Shown in pieces: positions 1-7,698 of a stretch of DNA of 14,954 bases. A model generated the notes under the pieces. It was given only the letters and a program-made list of their open reading frames with translations. It was not told where the DNA came from and searched no databases. How positions within the stretch are numbered: the first letter of the stretch is position 1; each line of letters starts with the position of its first letter. A program made the translations under genes and the position numbers. Origin of the DNA: Clostridia bacterium (GTDB lineage: Bacteria > Bacillota > Clostridia > TANB77 > CAG-508). The stretch covers positions 1-14,954 of the forward strand of contig CAAEQN010000078.1 of assembly GCA_900758165.1 (NCBI GenBank), given 5' to 3'.

Positions 1-1272
1 CTCTGTCAATTCAATGTACTTCTTCTCATAAGGACTGCCCATCTGTCGTAAATCCATAAAGAGTATTTCATCTTCTCGGTCACGATAGCGTTTGAGCTTT
101 CCGTTCTGCTCTACAACACGAGCTTTTTTATTCTTATTGAGTATCCAAAGGGTAACGCTGATATCAGTAGTATAGAAAAGATTTCTTGGAAGAATAATAA
201 TCGCTTCTACTAAATGATTTTCAATAAGTTGCTGTCTAATTTTCAGCTCTGTACCGTCATCGGATAATGCTCCATTTGCAAGCAGGAAACCAGCTACACC
301 GTTTTGTGAAAGTTTGGAAACAATATTCAGTATCCAGCCGTAGTTTGCATTGCTTGTCGGCGGAACCTCATATCCATTCCAACGAGGGTCATCTACTAAT
401 TCATCAGCATATCTCCACTGCTTTTGATTGAAAGGAGGGTTTGCCATAATGAAATCTGCCTTAAGATCTTTGTGCTGGTCATTGGTAAATGTATTAGCAG
501 CCATTTCTCCAAGGTTAGCAGAGATACCACGGATAGCTAAATTCATTTTTGCTAATTTGAATGTGGTATTTGTGTATTCTTGACCGTAAATAGACACTTT
601 CTTTTTATTACCGCTATGAGCTTCTACGAACTTGATAGACTGTACAAACATACCACCCGAACCGCAACAAGGGTCATACAGTATTCCATCATAGGGCTCA
701 AGCATTTCAGCAATCAAGTTTACAATACACTTTGGCGTGTAGAACTCTCCTTTACCCTTTCCCTCTGCAAGGGCGAATTTACTAAGGAAATACTCATATA
801 CGCGACCGATAATGTCATTCTCTTTATCATCAGTATTAATACGATTGATTTCATCAAGCAAAGAAGCCAACTTTGCTGTGTCAATATGTAAACGGGAGTA
901 ATAGTTATCTGGCAATGCCCCTTTCAATGCTGGATTATTTTTCTCAATAGTATAAAGTGCCGTATCTATTTTTAAAGCAATATCATCTTGCTTTGCATTT
1001 TCAATAATATACTTCCAACGACTTTCTTCAGGAAGATAAAATACATTTTCCTGAGTATAAAACGGCTTCATATCCACATACTTTTCGCCGTGTGTTTCAA
1101 TAATCTTATTACGACATTCCTCAAACTTGTCACTGGCAAATTTGAGAAAAAATAAACTCAGAACAACATGCTTATACTCAGCAGGCTCAACAGAACCTCT
1201 CAATTTATCAGCACTTTTCCAAAGTGCTTCTTCCATTGATATCTCTTTCTTTGGTTTAGCAGTTCTTGCCAT
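1..1272 (-). CDS. hsdM: Type I restriction-modification DNA methylase subunit HsdM (C-terminus beyond window)
   Basis: N-6 adenine DNA methyltransferase subunit of a type I restriction-modification complex; with HsdS it methylates host DNA, and with HsdR it forms the restriction enzyme. All 424 codons in the window are open. Visible features are the N-terminal helical HsdM region (about residues 12-140), GEFYTP at 175-180, the AdoMet-binding motif DPCCGSGGM at 200-208, and the catalytic NPPF at 278-281. HsdM proteins are usually around 500 residues, so a C-terminal part and presumably hsdS and hsdR lie to the left. The ATG at 1272 follows GGAGGT at 1281-1286 with 8-base spacing. The gene starts 29 bases after a truncated upstream gene and is probably co-transcribed from the promoter at 2097-2125. 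Its base composition looks less AT-rich than that of the genes to its right. Confidence 0.95.
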   Translation of the reverse strand, partial: MARTAKPKKEISMEEALWKSADKLRGSVEPAEYKHVVLSLFFLKFASDKFEECRNKIIETHGEKYVDMKPFYTQENVFYLPEESRWKYIIENAKQDDIALKIDTALYTIEKNNPALKGALPDNYYSRLHIDTAKLASLLDEINRINTDDKENDIIGRVYEYFLSKFALAEGKGKGEFYTPKCIVNLIAEMLEPYDGILYDPCCGSGGMFVQSIKFVEAHSGNKKKVSIYGQEYTNTTFKLAKMNLAIRGISANLGEMAANTFTNDQHKDLKADFIMANPPFNQKQWRYADELVDDPRWNGYEVPPTSNANYGWILNIVSKLSQNGVAGFLLANGALSDDGTELKIRQQLIENHLVEAIIILPRNLFYTTDISVTLWILNKNKKARVVEQNGKLKRYRDREDEILFMDLRQMGSPYEKKYIELTE

Positions 1273-1301
1273 CTATTATTACCTCCGTGTTTTAGTTTTC
1301 A

Positions 1302-2030
1302 TCAAAATGACTTAATAAAATACCTGCATACCTTCATATTTATTTCGAGAAATTCATTAAAGACATAATACAATGTAATAAAGTAAATAAGTTCAGGGGA
1401 ATTCTCGTTATAAGCAGTTGTTATATTTTCTATAACCATTGAAGTAACATCTTGAAGTTTTTCTTTATCATTCCATATCTCATAAAATAGTTCAATAAAT
1501 GATTTAGACTCAGAATTAGACTCAGAATTAGCTATACGACTAACCATATTGTAACTATTGTTTCCACGCTCACAACCAATATCGACCGTTGTAAATCCAT
1601 TAATAGGCATATATGTAAATGTGTTTTCTTTGCCAACAACATTGACAAATCCACTCATATACTCACCTGTAGTATTTGATTTAAATTTAGCTTTCCTCTT
1701 TATCCAATCAGCACATTCCTTTGCAATGGATTTTTGGGTCATTTCATTACGAAGTTTTATCTCAAATTCTGTACCGTAAAGACTATTTTCACGATTTAGC
1801 CTTGGAATATAAAATTCTCTCTTTTGCTTTTTAGCTTTATCTTTAATAAAAGTTGGTGAAGTAAAAATAAATCTAAATTCATCTATATTTTCTAATTGTT
1901 TTTTCAATTCTTTATAGGCATACATAGAAAAACATGATGCAGCAATCGACAATTTGCTGCCTTTAGTTATCGTCAATATTAAATCATCACGAACAATTTC
2001 ATTTACATTGTCAAACATCTTCATATCCAT
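1302..2030 (-). CDS. Truncated PLD-like N-terminal part of a large helicase (probable gene remnant)
   Basis: Encodes 242 aa. From memory of the family, this matches the N-terminal part of large DEAD/DEAH (SNF2-like) helicases that begin with a phospholipase-D-like domain and often sit beside type I RM genes in Clostridia. Recognisable stretches are KGSKLSIAASCFSMYAY, FIFTSPTF, FYIPRLNRE, LYGTEFEIKLRN and FTTVDIGCERGNN. Family-like sequence runs to FNEFLE and then changes abruptly to a 13-residue lysine- and arginine-containing tail and a stop. No helicase motif is present. The rest of the gene appears to have been deleted, joining this fragment to the hsdM leader. I chose the ATG at 2030 because AAGGAG lies 6 bases upstream; an ATG at 2072 is open but has no comparable site. 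Promoter and start signal are intact, so the fragment may still be made. Whether it acts alone is unknown. Confidence 0.75.
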   Translation of the reverse strand: MDMKMFDNVNEIVRDDLILTITKGSKLSIAASCFSMYAYKELKKQLENIDEFRFIFTSPTFIKDKAKKQKREFYIPRLNRENSLYGTEFEIKLRNEMTQKSIAKECADWIKRKAKFKSNTTGEYMSGFVNVVGKENTFTYMPINGFTTVDIGCERGNNSYNMVSRIANSESNSESKSFIELFYEIWNDKEKLQDVTSMVIENITTAYNENSPELIYFITLYYVFNEFLEINMKVCRYFIKSF

Positions 2031-2096
2031 ACTATGCTCCTTAAATACTAAAATCAAACAATTAGCGCACATATTTTGTACATTTCAACATAATAC

Positions 2097-2125
2097 ATTA
2101 TAAAATAAAAGATTAATTTTGTCAA
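2097..2125 (-). promoter_or_regulatory. Consensus SigA promoter for the truncated gene and hsdM
   Basis: On the minus strand, TTGACA (2125-2120) and TATAAT (2102-2097) are both perfect matches, separated by 17 bases. Transcription would begin near 2090, about 60 bases before the ATG at 2030, and can run into hsdM. This is the strongest promoter in the window by sequence. Confidence 0.85.
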
Positions 2126-2171
2126 TAATATACTCAATATGTAAATAATTTCACATAAATTTTAATGATAA

Positions 2172-2187
2172 GTCCCAATAATGGGAC
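2172..2187. repeat. 6-bp perfect inverted repeat with 4-base spacer
   Basis: GTCCCA, ATAA, TGGGAC: G+C-rich arms in very AT-rich DNA between two divergent promoters. It is 47 bases upstream of the minus-strand -35 box and about 117 upstream of the plus-strand one. It could be an operator, but no regulator gene lies next to it and chance is possible. Confidence 0.35.
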
Positions 2188-2303
2188 AGTAAAGTCTCCC
2201 CTTTCAAATAATCTTATAAAACATATCTACAATTGCAAATACTAAAAAATGAGCCTATTTTACAAACATTCTTTGTTTCATAATTTTATATCACATAACA
2301 ACA

Positions 2304-2332
2304 TTGTATTTTATTAAATTATGCTTTATAAT
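2304..2332 (+). promoter_or_regulatory. Promoter of the pseudo-exonuclease/UvrD operon
   Basis: TTGTAT (2304-2309), 17-base spacer, perfect TATAAT (2327-2332). Transcription would start near 2339, about 43 bases ahead of the ATG at 2382. The rest of 2073-2381 is AT-rich and holds only this promoter, the divergent one and the inverted repeat. Confidence 0.65.
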
Positions 2333-2381
2333 AATGCAAAAATGTATATTTCTTAAAAAATTAATAAAGTGAGGATATAAA

Positions 2382-3659
2382 ATGAAATGTCTTAATTGTG
2401 ATACAACAACAGACCATTATCTTTGTAGTTGTTGTCAAAATCCTGATATTCTAGATAAAATTTTCAATGAAATAAGATTTTATAATCAAGAAAAATGTTC
2501 CAATCCGAATATAATGGAATTTGCTAATGGACTCACAGAAAAGTATGCTGAACGAAATATAATACCTGAATTACTTGAAATGTTTGATTCAGGAATAACT
2601 GATTTTTATTATTGTTTGTACTACAAAATGTGTAGGGATGTTCAATTTGAAGAGAAAGCAATTCACTTCATACAATCTCAAGATATAAATGATATTCGTA
2701 CTCAAAATATACTGTACAATTTAATTGATAGTTATATTCCAAATGATTTTATAAAACCGCAAAAATGGTGTAATATTATTGTTGAGAATAAAAATCTATG
2801 TTGTGAACTGTACATGATTGCTGCTAAGTATTTCTCAATGATAGGTGAATATGATTTATCTGATACTATTGCTGATAGAGGGCTTATTCTTTGCAAAGGC
2901 GATAATTATAAATCCTTTATGATGTATGAACCTAATGAATTAATTTTTAAATTATCAAAGCAAAAAAGCGATACAAATAGATATCGCACTAAAAAGCCAT
3001 ACTGGCCTATTACAGAAGAACGAAGAAGAGCAGTTGCAGTGTTCTACGATAAAAAAGGTATAAAATATCCAAGAATCACACTAAAACCAAAGAAAGTTAA
3101 TGAGAATGATTTTTCTCCAATTAATGAATGTTTTGAAGATAACTTTGACAACTACTGTGCTTTTTGGTGTTCTGAATCGTTCAGTATTTCATCAGCAAAA
3201 AGTATTTATCAAATTGCAGCAGTAAAGGTTTGTAATAAGTTAATTGTTGATGAGTTTCAACAGTTAGTCCGTCCTTGGGATGGTAAAGCAACTATAAAAA
3301 ATGCTGCAAAAGAATCTGGTATTGAACTTTCTGCAATTGAAAATGCAGAAGATGTTGACTTAGTTATGCAAAAATTTTTTGAATTTGTTGGTAGCGATAT
3401 ATTGGTTTCTACCGGTGCATTAGGGAATCAAGCAAAACTTATTTCTCGAGCAGCAAGATATTCCGGTATGAATGAAATAAAGAACGAATTTTATGATATT
3501 CTTGATTTAGCAGCTGAAACTTCTGAAGAGTTTGATTTTGATAACAATACCCGTGAATATTTGTTGACATACTTCTCCATTCGTGAAGGTAAAACAGCTT
3601 TAGAAAAAGCAGAGGTCAATAAACAACTATATGATGCACTAAAAGAATATGGTGAGTAA
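2382..3659 (+). CDS. Zinc-ribbon protein with a degenerate DnaQ-like (pseudo-exonuclease) C-terminal domain
   Basis: Encodes 425 aa. An N-terminal zinc ribbon is formed by C3-x2-C6 and C15-x2-C18. A helical, TPR-like middle follows (about 25-175), then a short conserved-looking segment around 205-235 (KPYWPITEERRRAVAVFYD). Residues 258-423 follow the DnaQ/ExoIII family: the YQIAAVKV and VDEFQQLVRPWDG strands, the DILDLA segment, and a closing helix ending in KQLYDAL. The metal-binding acids look lost: the DxE position reads FWCSES, the usual HNxxFD region reads STGALGNQ, and the final HxAxxD reads KTALEKA. I infer a folded but probably inactive domain, perhaps for DNA or partner binding. GAGG at 2371-2374 lies 7 bases before the ATG. 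The gene is the first of a two-gene operon, with the helicase ATG one base after its stop. The function of the pair is not known to me. Confidence 0.75.
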   Translation: MKCLNCDTTTDHYLCSCCQNPDILDKIFNEIRFYNQEKCSNPNIMEFANGLTEKYAERNIIPELLEMFDSGITDFYYCLYYKMCRDVQFEEKAIHFIQSQDINDIRTQNILYNLIDSYIPNDFIKPQKWCNIIVENKNLCCELYMIAAKYFSMIGEYDLSDTIADRGLILCKGDNYKSFMMYEPNELIFKLSKQKSDTNRYRTKKPYWPITEERRRAVAVFYDKKGIKYPRITLKPKKVNENDFSPINECFEDNFDNYCAFWCSESFSISSAKSIYQIAAVKVCNKLIVDEFQQLVRPWDGKATIKNAAKESGIELSAIENAEDVDLVMQKFFEFVGSDILVSTGALGNQAKLISRAARYSGMNEIKNEFYDILDLAAETSEEFDFDNNTREYLLTYFSIREGKTALEKAEVNKQLYDALKEYGE

Positions 3660-3660
3660 T

Positions 3661-5787
3661 ATGGAAAAGAAAATAAATTTAACATCTAAACAACAAGAAG
3701 CTATTTCTGAAATAGATCATAACTTACAAATTATTGCTTGCGCTGGTTCCGGTAAAACAGAAGTAATAACACGTCGAATTGCTAATATTTTACATAGCAA
3801 ACAGGACATCAAACCGGAAAACATAGTTGCTTTTACATTTACAAATAAAGCAGCAGAATCTTTGGAAAACCGAATTGTGAGAGCATTGGGATCTGAATTA
3901 TCAGCTAATATTAAAACTATGTATATTGGTACAATACATAGTTTTTGCTATAATTTATTAACAAAGTACACAAAACAATTTGACAACTTTAAAATTCTTG
4001 ATTCTGTGAAAAGTCATTTATTTGTGAAGAGGAACTTTAAAGAATGTGGAATGAGCGATCTTAATCTTGAGCCATACTCTTTTAATATTAATTTATTTTT
4101 GCAATGTATTGAAAAAATGATAGATGACTATGAGAATTCAGATAATTGGTCACAGGAACAGCGTGATGTACTTAATAAATACACAAATTTCTTATACAGT
4201 AACAACTACATAGATTTTAGCTTAATTATTTTTGAAACAGTGAAACAGATTGAGTCTAATCCCGAAGTTGGTAAATATTTGTCAACGCTTAAATACTTAG
4301 TGGTTGATGAATATCAAGATGTGAACGATTTACAAGAAAAGCTTATTTCTCACATAGCAAATTATGGAACTAATATATGTGTTGTTGGGGATGATGATCA
4401 AACTATATATCAATTTCGTGGAAGCAACGCAAACAATATGATTTCATTCTCTGAACGATATGCTGATGTTCATCAAGTTCATCTCGATAAAAACTTTCGT
4501 TGTGCTAAAGGAATAGTTGATGTAGCAAACAATGTAATTAAAAATAATAAGCGTCTAATAAGCAAGAAAATGATTTCCACAGTTAATGAATCTAACGGAA
4601 ATATTAAAGCAGAAAGATGTTTTGATGAAATAGATGAATTCAATAGAATTGCTAAAAAAATTATTAAATTACACAACTCAGGTATTCACTATAAAGAAAT
4701 CGCTATTCTTGTTCGAAAAGGAAAATTTATTAATTCGATAGCTAATATACTTGATGATGCAAATATTCCATATGAAACAGATAGCACTGAACATTTCTTT
4801 TCTGGAAATTACTTTAATAGATTCGTCATAACATTACAAATCCTAACTGATATTGATAAAGCAAAACTATATGAATGTTGGAAAGATGTTGCTGAAAGAA
4901 CAAATTTTAATATAGGATTTAAATTTTTACGAAGTTGTGCAAGAGGAGGTAATCTTCCATTAAGCAAAATTATTCGAGACTTTTGTGATAAAATAGCATT
5001 TCTAGATGAAACAGCCAACGATATTGAAACAAGACATATTGATCTTGATGGTATTTCAAAAATACTTGATGATTATGATGAAATATACGGAGACGGGCAA
5101 CTATCTGCCCGAATTAATGGTGTACTTAAGTTTCTTGGTACAGACGCTATAAATGAATACAAATACTACAATTTCAAGCCTAAAGATCCAAATGCAGATA
5201 ATGTTCAAATCATGACTATCCATAAAGCAAAGGGTTTGGAATTCAATACGGTATTTATCCCAAGACTTAATGAAAGGGAATTTCCTACTTTAGGTTTTCT
5301 TGGAAAAAGATATTATCATGTACTCGGTGGTGTATTCAAGAAAAACAAAACAAAATATCAAAGTAGTTTGGAAGATGAACGAAAATTATTTTATGTTGCA
5401 GTTACCAGAGCTAAACAAAACCTATATATGACTTACTCATTAGCATCTAAGGCAATTTCTTACTTTTTAGATGAGGCTTCTTCTTCTGCTTATTTAGACA
5501 TAAATAATAATGATCTAACATATAATCCGAAAGATGTTAAGTATGATTTTACAAAAAGCGATGGCGTTTGTTGTAAACCTAATTCTAAAAATTCAAATTT
5601 AGAACAAGGATTAGATAAGGAGCAATTAGAGTACAAAGAGGTTGTCAAATATGCTCAGAATCAATTGATCGATTACTACAATACCGGAGCTCAATTCTAC
5701 CATACCACACACACAATGCTTAGTGATATTAGGGAATGGAGTCCTGAAAAAATTATGAATGAAGCCTCAAACTTGGAACTTATATAA
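3661..5787 (+). CDS. UvrD/Rep-family superfamily 1A DNA helicase
   Basis: ATP-dependent, presumably 3'-5', DNA helicase of 708 aa with a full motif set: Walker A AGSGKT at 28-33, TNKAAESL in motif Ia, VVDEYQD near 214-220, GDDDQTIYQFRG at 243-254, the DKNFRC motif IV, TIHKAKGLEF near 519-528 and VAVTRAKQN at 579-587. A C-terminal tail of about 100 residues beyond the core is not recognised. An ATG at 3649 is also in frame and would overlap the previous gene. I prefer 3661 because GGTGAG at 3651-3656 is correctly spaced and the start falls directly after the previous stop. The arrangement implies translational coupling to the pseudo-exonuclease gene, so the two probably act together. GajB of the Gabija defence system is also UvrD-like, but the partner here is not an OLD-type nuclease. 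A strong terminator closes the operon. Confidence 0.92.
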   Translation: MEKKINLTSKQQEAISEIDHNLQIIACAGSGKTEVITRRIANILHSKQDIKPENIVAFTFTNKAAESLENRIVRALGSELSANIKTMYIGTIHSFCYNLLTKYTKQFDNFKILDSVKSHLFVKRNFKECGMSDLNLEPYSFNINLFLQCIEKMIDDYENSDNWSQEQRDVLNKYTNFLYSNNYIDFSLIIFETVKQIESNPEVGKYLSTLKYLVVDEYQDVNDLQEKLISHIANYGTNICVVGDDDQTIYQFRGSNANNMISFSERYADVHQVHLDKNFRCAKGIVDVANNVIKNNKRLISKKMISTVNESNGNIKAERCFDEIDEFNRIAKKIIKLHNSGIHYKEIAILVRKGKFINSIANILDDANIPYETDSTEHFFSGNYFNRFVITLQILTDIDKAKLYECWKDVAERTNFNIGFKFLRSCARGGNLPLSKIIRDFCDKIAFLDETANDIETRHIDLDGISKILDDYDEIYGDGQLSARINGVLKFLGTDAINEYKYYNFKPKDPNADNVQIMTIHKAKGLEFNTVFIPRLNEREFPTLGFLGKRYYHVLGGVFKKNKTKYQSSLEDERKLFYVAVTRAKQNLYMTYSLASKAISYFLDEASSSAYLDINNNDLTYNPKDVKYDFTKSDGVCCKPNSKNSNLEQGLDKEQLEYKEVVKYAQNQLIDYYNTGAQFYHTTHTMLSDIREWSPEKIMNEASNLELI

Positions 5788-5797
5788 TAAAACTCAA

Positions 5798-5834
5798 AAA
5801 ATCCCTCACAATGTATAACATTAGGAGGGATTTT
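5798..5834. terminator. Bidirectional intrinsic terminator
   Basis: A perfect 10-bp stem, AAAATCCCTC (5798-5807) with GAGGGATTTT (5825-5834), encloses a 17-base loop. T-rich sequence follows on the plus strand, and a T6 run follows on the minus strand because of the A-run before the stem. It separates the UvrD operon from the convergent leucine-rich-repeat operon. Confidence 0.85.
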
Positions 5835-5897
5835 ACTATTATAATTTTCACAGAAGCGTTTGCCTCTTTAGTATATTTAACATTTAATGCAAAATAA

Positions 5898-6000
5898 TTA
5901 AATATAGGATTCAATCGCACTATCAGTATTAGCAATTAAAGCCTTAATTTCATCGCTTAAAGCAGAGTCAATTTTATCAATAAACTCTTTTTCCTTTTTA
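5898..6000 (-). pseudogene. Out-of-frame C-terminal tail of the leucine-rich-repeat gene
   Basis: Directly after the TGA of the leucine-rich-repeat gene, another frame stays open for about 34 codons and ends at the TAA at 5900-5898. It reads as a soluble, charged C-terminus containing KKEKEFIDKID and ALIANTDSAIESYI. If the T5 run on the minus strand (A5 at 6003-6007) were T4, the LRR frame would pass through KRFDKKEKEF into this tail without a stop. It is best explained as the original end of that gene. Confidence 0.6.
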
Positions 6001-7086
6001 TCAAAAACGTTTTATCTTGCCACCAACAGTTAGACCTTCCGGCAATTTGGTGATTTCTGTATAACTTAAAACAAGGTCACCACCAACTGATAAACTTTCC
6101 GGTAATTCAGTGATTTTTGAACTACTTAAATCAAGTTCACCATTAACAGTTAGACCTTCCAGTAATTCGGCGATTTTTGTACTACATAAATTAAGGTTGC
6201 CATCAACAGTTAAATCTTCCGGTAATTCGGTAATATTTGAATCCCATAAATTAAGGCTACCACCAACAGTTAAGCCTTCCGGTAATTCGGTGATTTTTGT
6301 ACCACTTAAATCAAGGCTGCCACCAACAGTTAAGCCTTCCGGTAATTTGGTGATTTTTGAACTAATTAAATCAAGGTCACCTTTAACAGTTAAATTTTGG
6401 GGTAATTTAGTAATTGAAGCATTTCTTAATTTTAGGTCACCATCAATAGTTAAGCCTTCTGTTAATTCTGTAACTCCTAACTCACTTAAATTGAGTTTAT
6501 CTTCAACAAAGTCCCTTTCAGCTAAATCTTTAAGCCTATCTTCCTTTGGCTTAATTTTAATCACACGTGAAGTGTGAAATTTAAAATCTAATTTATGACT
6601 AACTTTACTATCACCAATAACGTACCATTCATTACTCTCTTCATTTTGAACATTCCATTCTTCTTCACTTAGCACATTGGTATCATTGTAATCGGCACAT
6701 AAAGAAACATAATCTTCGTAATTGACGAGAATCAAGCTAAAGTAGTAATCGTCAGCCCAAAGAATCTTAATTTTTCTATCAGAATACAATATTTTAAAAT
6801 CTCTATCAGCACATGTATCATAAGTAGTCACTTCACTTTCTAATGTGAGTGATGGAAATTCACTCACGGTATCTTTGATATAATCAACAAATTCATTTAA
6901 TGATACACAAAAGAAAGCATCATCACTCATATAAAGCTCAGCAGAATCTTCAATTTGATCGTATTCAAGGTCATTTTCATCCAGCATTCTAGCGAATGAA
7001 TCACTAACATCACACAAATAGTCAAAAAGTTCTTCTGAATTTTCAATATTACTAATTTTGATTTTTCCTAATAATCCACCTTCCAT
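6001..7086 (-). CDS. Leucine-rich-repeat protein (probably frameshifted near its C-terminus)
   Basis: Encodes 361 aa from the ATG at 7086, which has GGAGG five bases upstream; an in-frame TTG at 7098 overlaps that site and is unlikely. Residues 1 to about 200 form an acidic domain that I do not recognise (contains DDYYFSLILVNYEDYVSLCADY-type alternation). The rest is seven complete 20-residue leucine-rich repeats of the type LPEGLTVGGSLDLSGTKITE plus a partial eighth. Such repeats are common in phage and accessory proteins and usually form a binding surface. No signal peptide or membrane segment is visible, so it is probably cytoplasmic. It ends at a TGA immediately after a T5 run, with about 34 further plausible codons in the next frame. 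It lies 52 bases downstream of the 60-aa gene and is probably co-transcribed with it. Function unknown. Confidence 0.8.
   Translation of the reverse strand: MEGGLLGKIKISNIENSEELFDYLCDVSDSFARMLDENDLEYDQIEDSAELYMSDDAFFCVSLNEFVDYIKDTVSEFPSLTLESEVTTYDTCADRDFKILYSDRKIKILWADDYYFSLILVNYEDYVSLCADYNDTNVLSEEEWNVQNEESNEWYVIGDSKVSHKLDFKFHTSRVIKIKPKEDRLKDLAERDFVEDKLNLSELGVTELTEGLTIDGDLKLRNASITKLPQNLTVKGDLDLISSKITKLPEGLTVGGSLDLSGTKITELPEGLTVGGSLNLWDSNITELPEDLTVDGNLNLCSTKIAELLEGLTVNGELDLSSSKITELPESLSVGGDLVLSYTEITKLPEGLTVGGKIKRF
6004..6465 (-). repeat. 60-bp tandem DNA repeat encoding the leucine-rich repeats
   Basis: Seven 60-bp units plus a partial eighth, each encoding one 20-aa repeat. Units share blocks such as gttaagccttccggtaatt and accaccaacagt on the plus strand, with divergence of several bases per unit. 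Copy number could change by recombination or slippage. Confidence 0.9.
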
Positions 7087-7138
7087 AATTACCTCCAAAG
7101 ATATTAATACTTTAAGTATTCAATAATGATTGACAGTG

Positions 7139-7321
7139 TTATTTTAGACGCTTATCCAGTTCCTGATAAAGATATTCTAATTCAGAATCTGTTAGATCAC
7201 CTCTATCAACAGATATTTCAGTTTTTCCACTTCTTATTTCAGACAAACATTCCTCAATCTTTTCTTCAACTACCGTATTACGATAGCCCACATAGTCCAT
7301 AAAATCATCTTTGTTTATCAT
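7139..7321 (-). CDS. Small hypothetical protein (60 aa)
   Basis: A 60-aa, charged, apparently soluble protein, predicted to be largely helical, with a C-terminal LTDSELEYLYQELDKRL segment. I chose the ATG at 7321 because AGGAG lies about 8 bases upstream; an ATG at 7339 is open but would precede that ribosome-binding site. It is the first gene of the unit leading to the leucine-rich-repeat gene. The family is not recognised. A small acidic regulator or partner of the LRR protein is possible but is only a guess from position. Confidence 0.65.
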   Translation of the reverse strand: MINKDDFMDYVGYRNTVVEEKIEECLSEIRSGKTEISVDRGDLTDSELEYLYQELDKRLK

Positions 7322-7367
7322 AATTATTTCTCCTAACATTTTAAACTAAAGTTTGACATATAAGGTA

Positions 7368-7396
7368 ATTATACTACATTATTATTTGTAGTTCTA
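7368..7396 (-). promoter_or_regulatory. Possible promoter of the 60-aa/LRR operon
   Basis: A perfect minus-strand TATAAT (7373-7368) lies 46 bases before the ATG at 7321. The -35 position at 17-base spacing is TAGAAC, a weak match, so only the -10 box is convincing. Confidence 0.45.
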
Positions 7397-7668
7397 GTAT
7401 AAAATTTTACAAATTATTGATAATATATTTATCTATATTAACAATTATTTAAGTGAACTTTATTTGGAGTAACTGATGTTATTTTCAACTTGCTTAAATA
7501 ATTCTTTTATAAACAACTAATATTGAGCCTATTATTTAATTTAAATCATGTTATTATTTCATCAGCATCATAATAGTAGTGCTTATCTTTCACAAACATA
7601 GAAAAACATTTAGTTACAATGATTAAAAATCAAATAGATTTTTCCATAAAATTTATCTTTATTCTTGT

Positions 7669-7698
7669 TTGACAGACTAATTAGTCTATCTGGATTAT
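7669..7698 (+). promoter_or_regulatory. 14-bp palindrome overlapping a TTGACA box (operator-like)
   Basis: AGACTAATTAGTCT at 7674-7687 is a perfect palindrome that starts on the last base of TTGACA (7669-7674). GATTAT at 7693-7698 is 18 bases from it and could be a -10 box. The layout resembles operators of TetR-type repressors placed between promoter boxes. No gene follows on the plus strand, so it may be a relic. Confidence 0.35.

Noticed and set aside
580..891. Plus-strand open frame of about 103 codons
   Set aside because: It lies antisense to the well-supported hsdM gene, has no ribosome-binding site and encodes nothing recognisable.
1127..1315. Plus-strand 62-codon open frame across the hsdM start
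   Set aside because: Antisense to hsdM and its ribosome-binding site, with no start signal.
3661..5787. Assignment of the UvrD gene as Gabija gajB
   Set aside because: The helicase type fits, but the partner upstream is a zinc-ribbon DnaQ-fold protein and not the OLD/TOPRIM nuclease GajA.
6110..6577. Plus-strand open frame of 155 codons with a 20-residue periodicity
   Set aside because: It is the antisense shadow of the 60-bp leucine-rich-repeat array; the periodicity is inherited from the real gene.
7468..7515. Tiny plus-strand frame after TTGGAG (about 14 codons)
   Set aside because: The start signal is plausible, but no promoter is evident and the product is too short to distinguish from chance.
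7546..7632. Minus-strand stretch of about 28 codons ending in KDKHYYYDADEI-like sequence
   Set aside because: Slightly protein-like, but too short, with no ribosome-binding site and stops on both sides. It could be a relic but cannot be supported.
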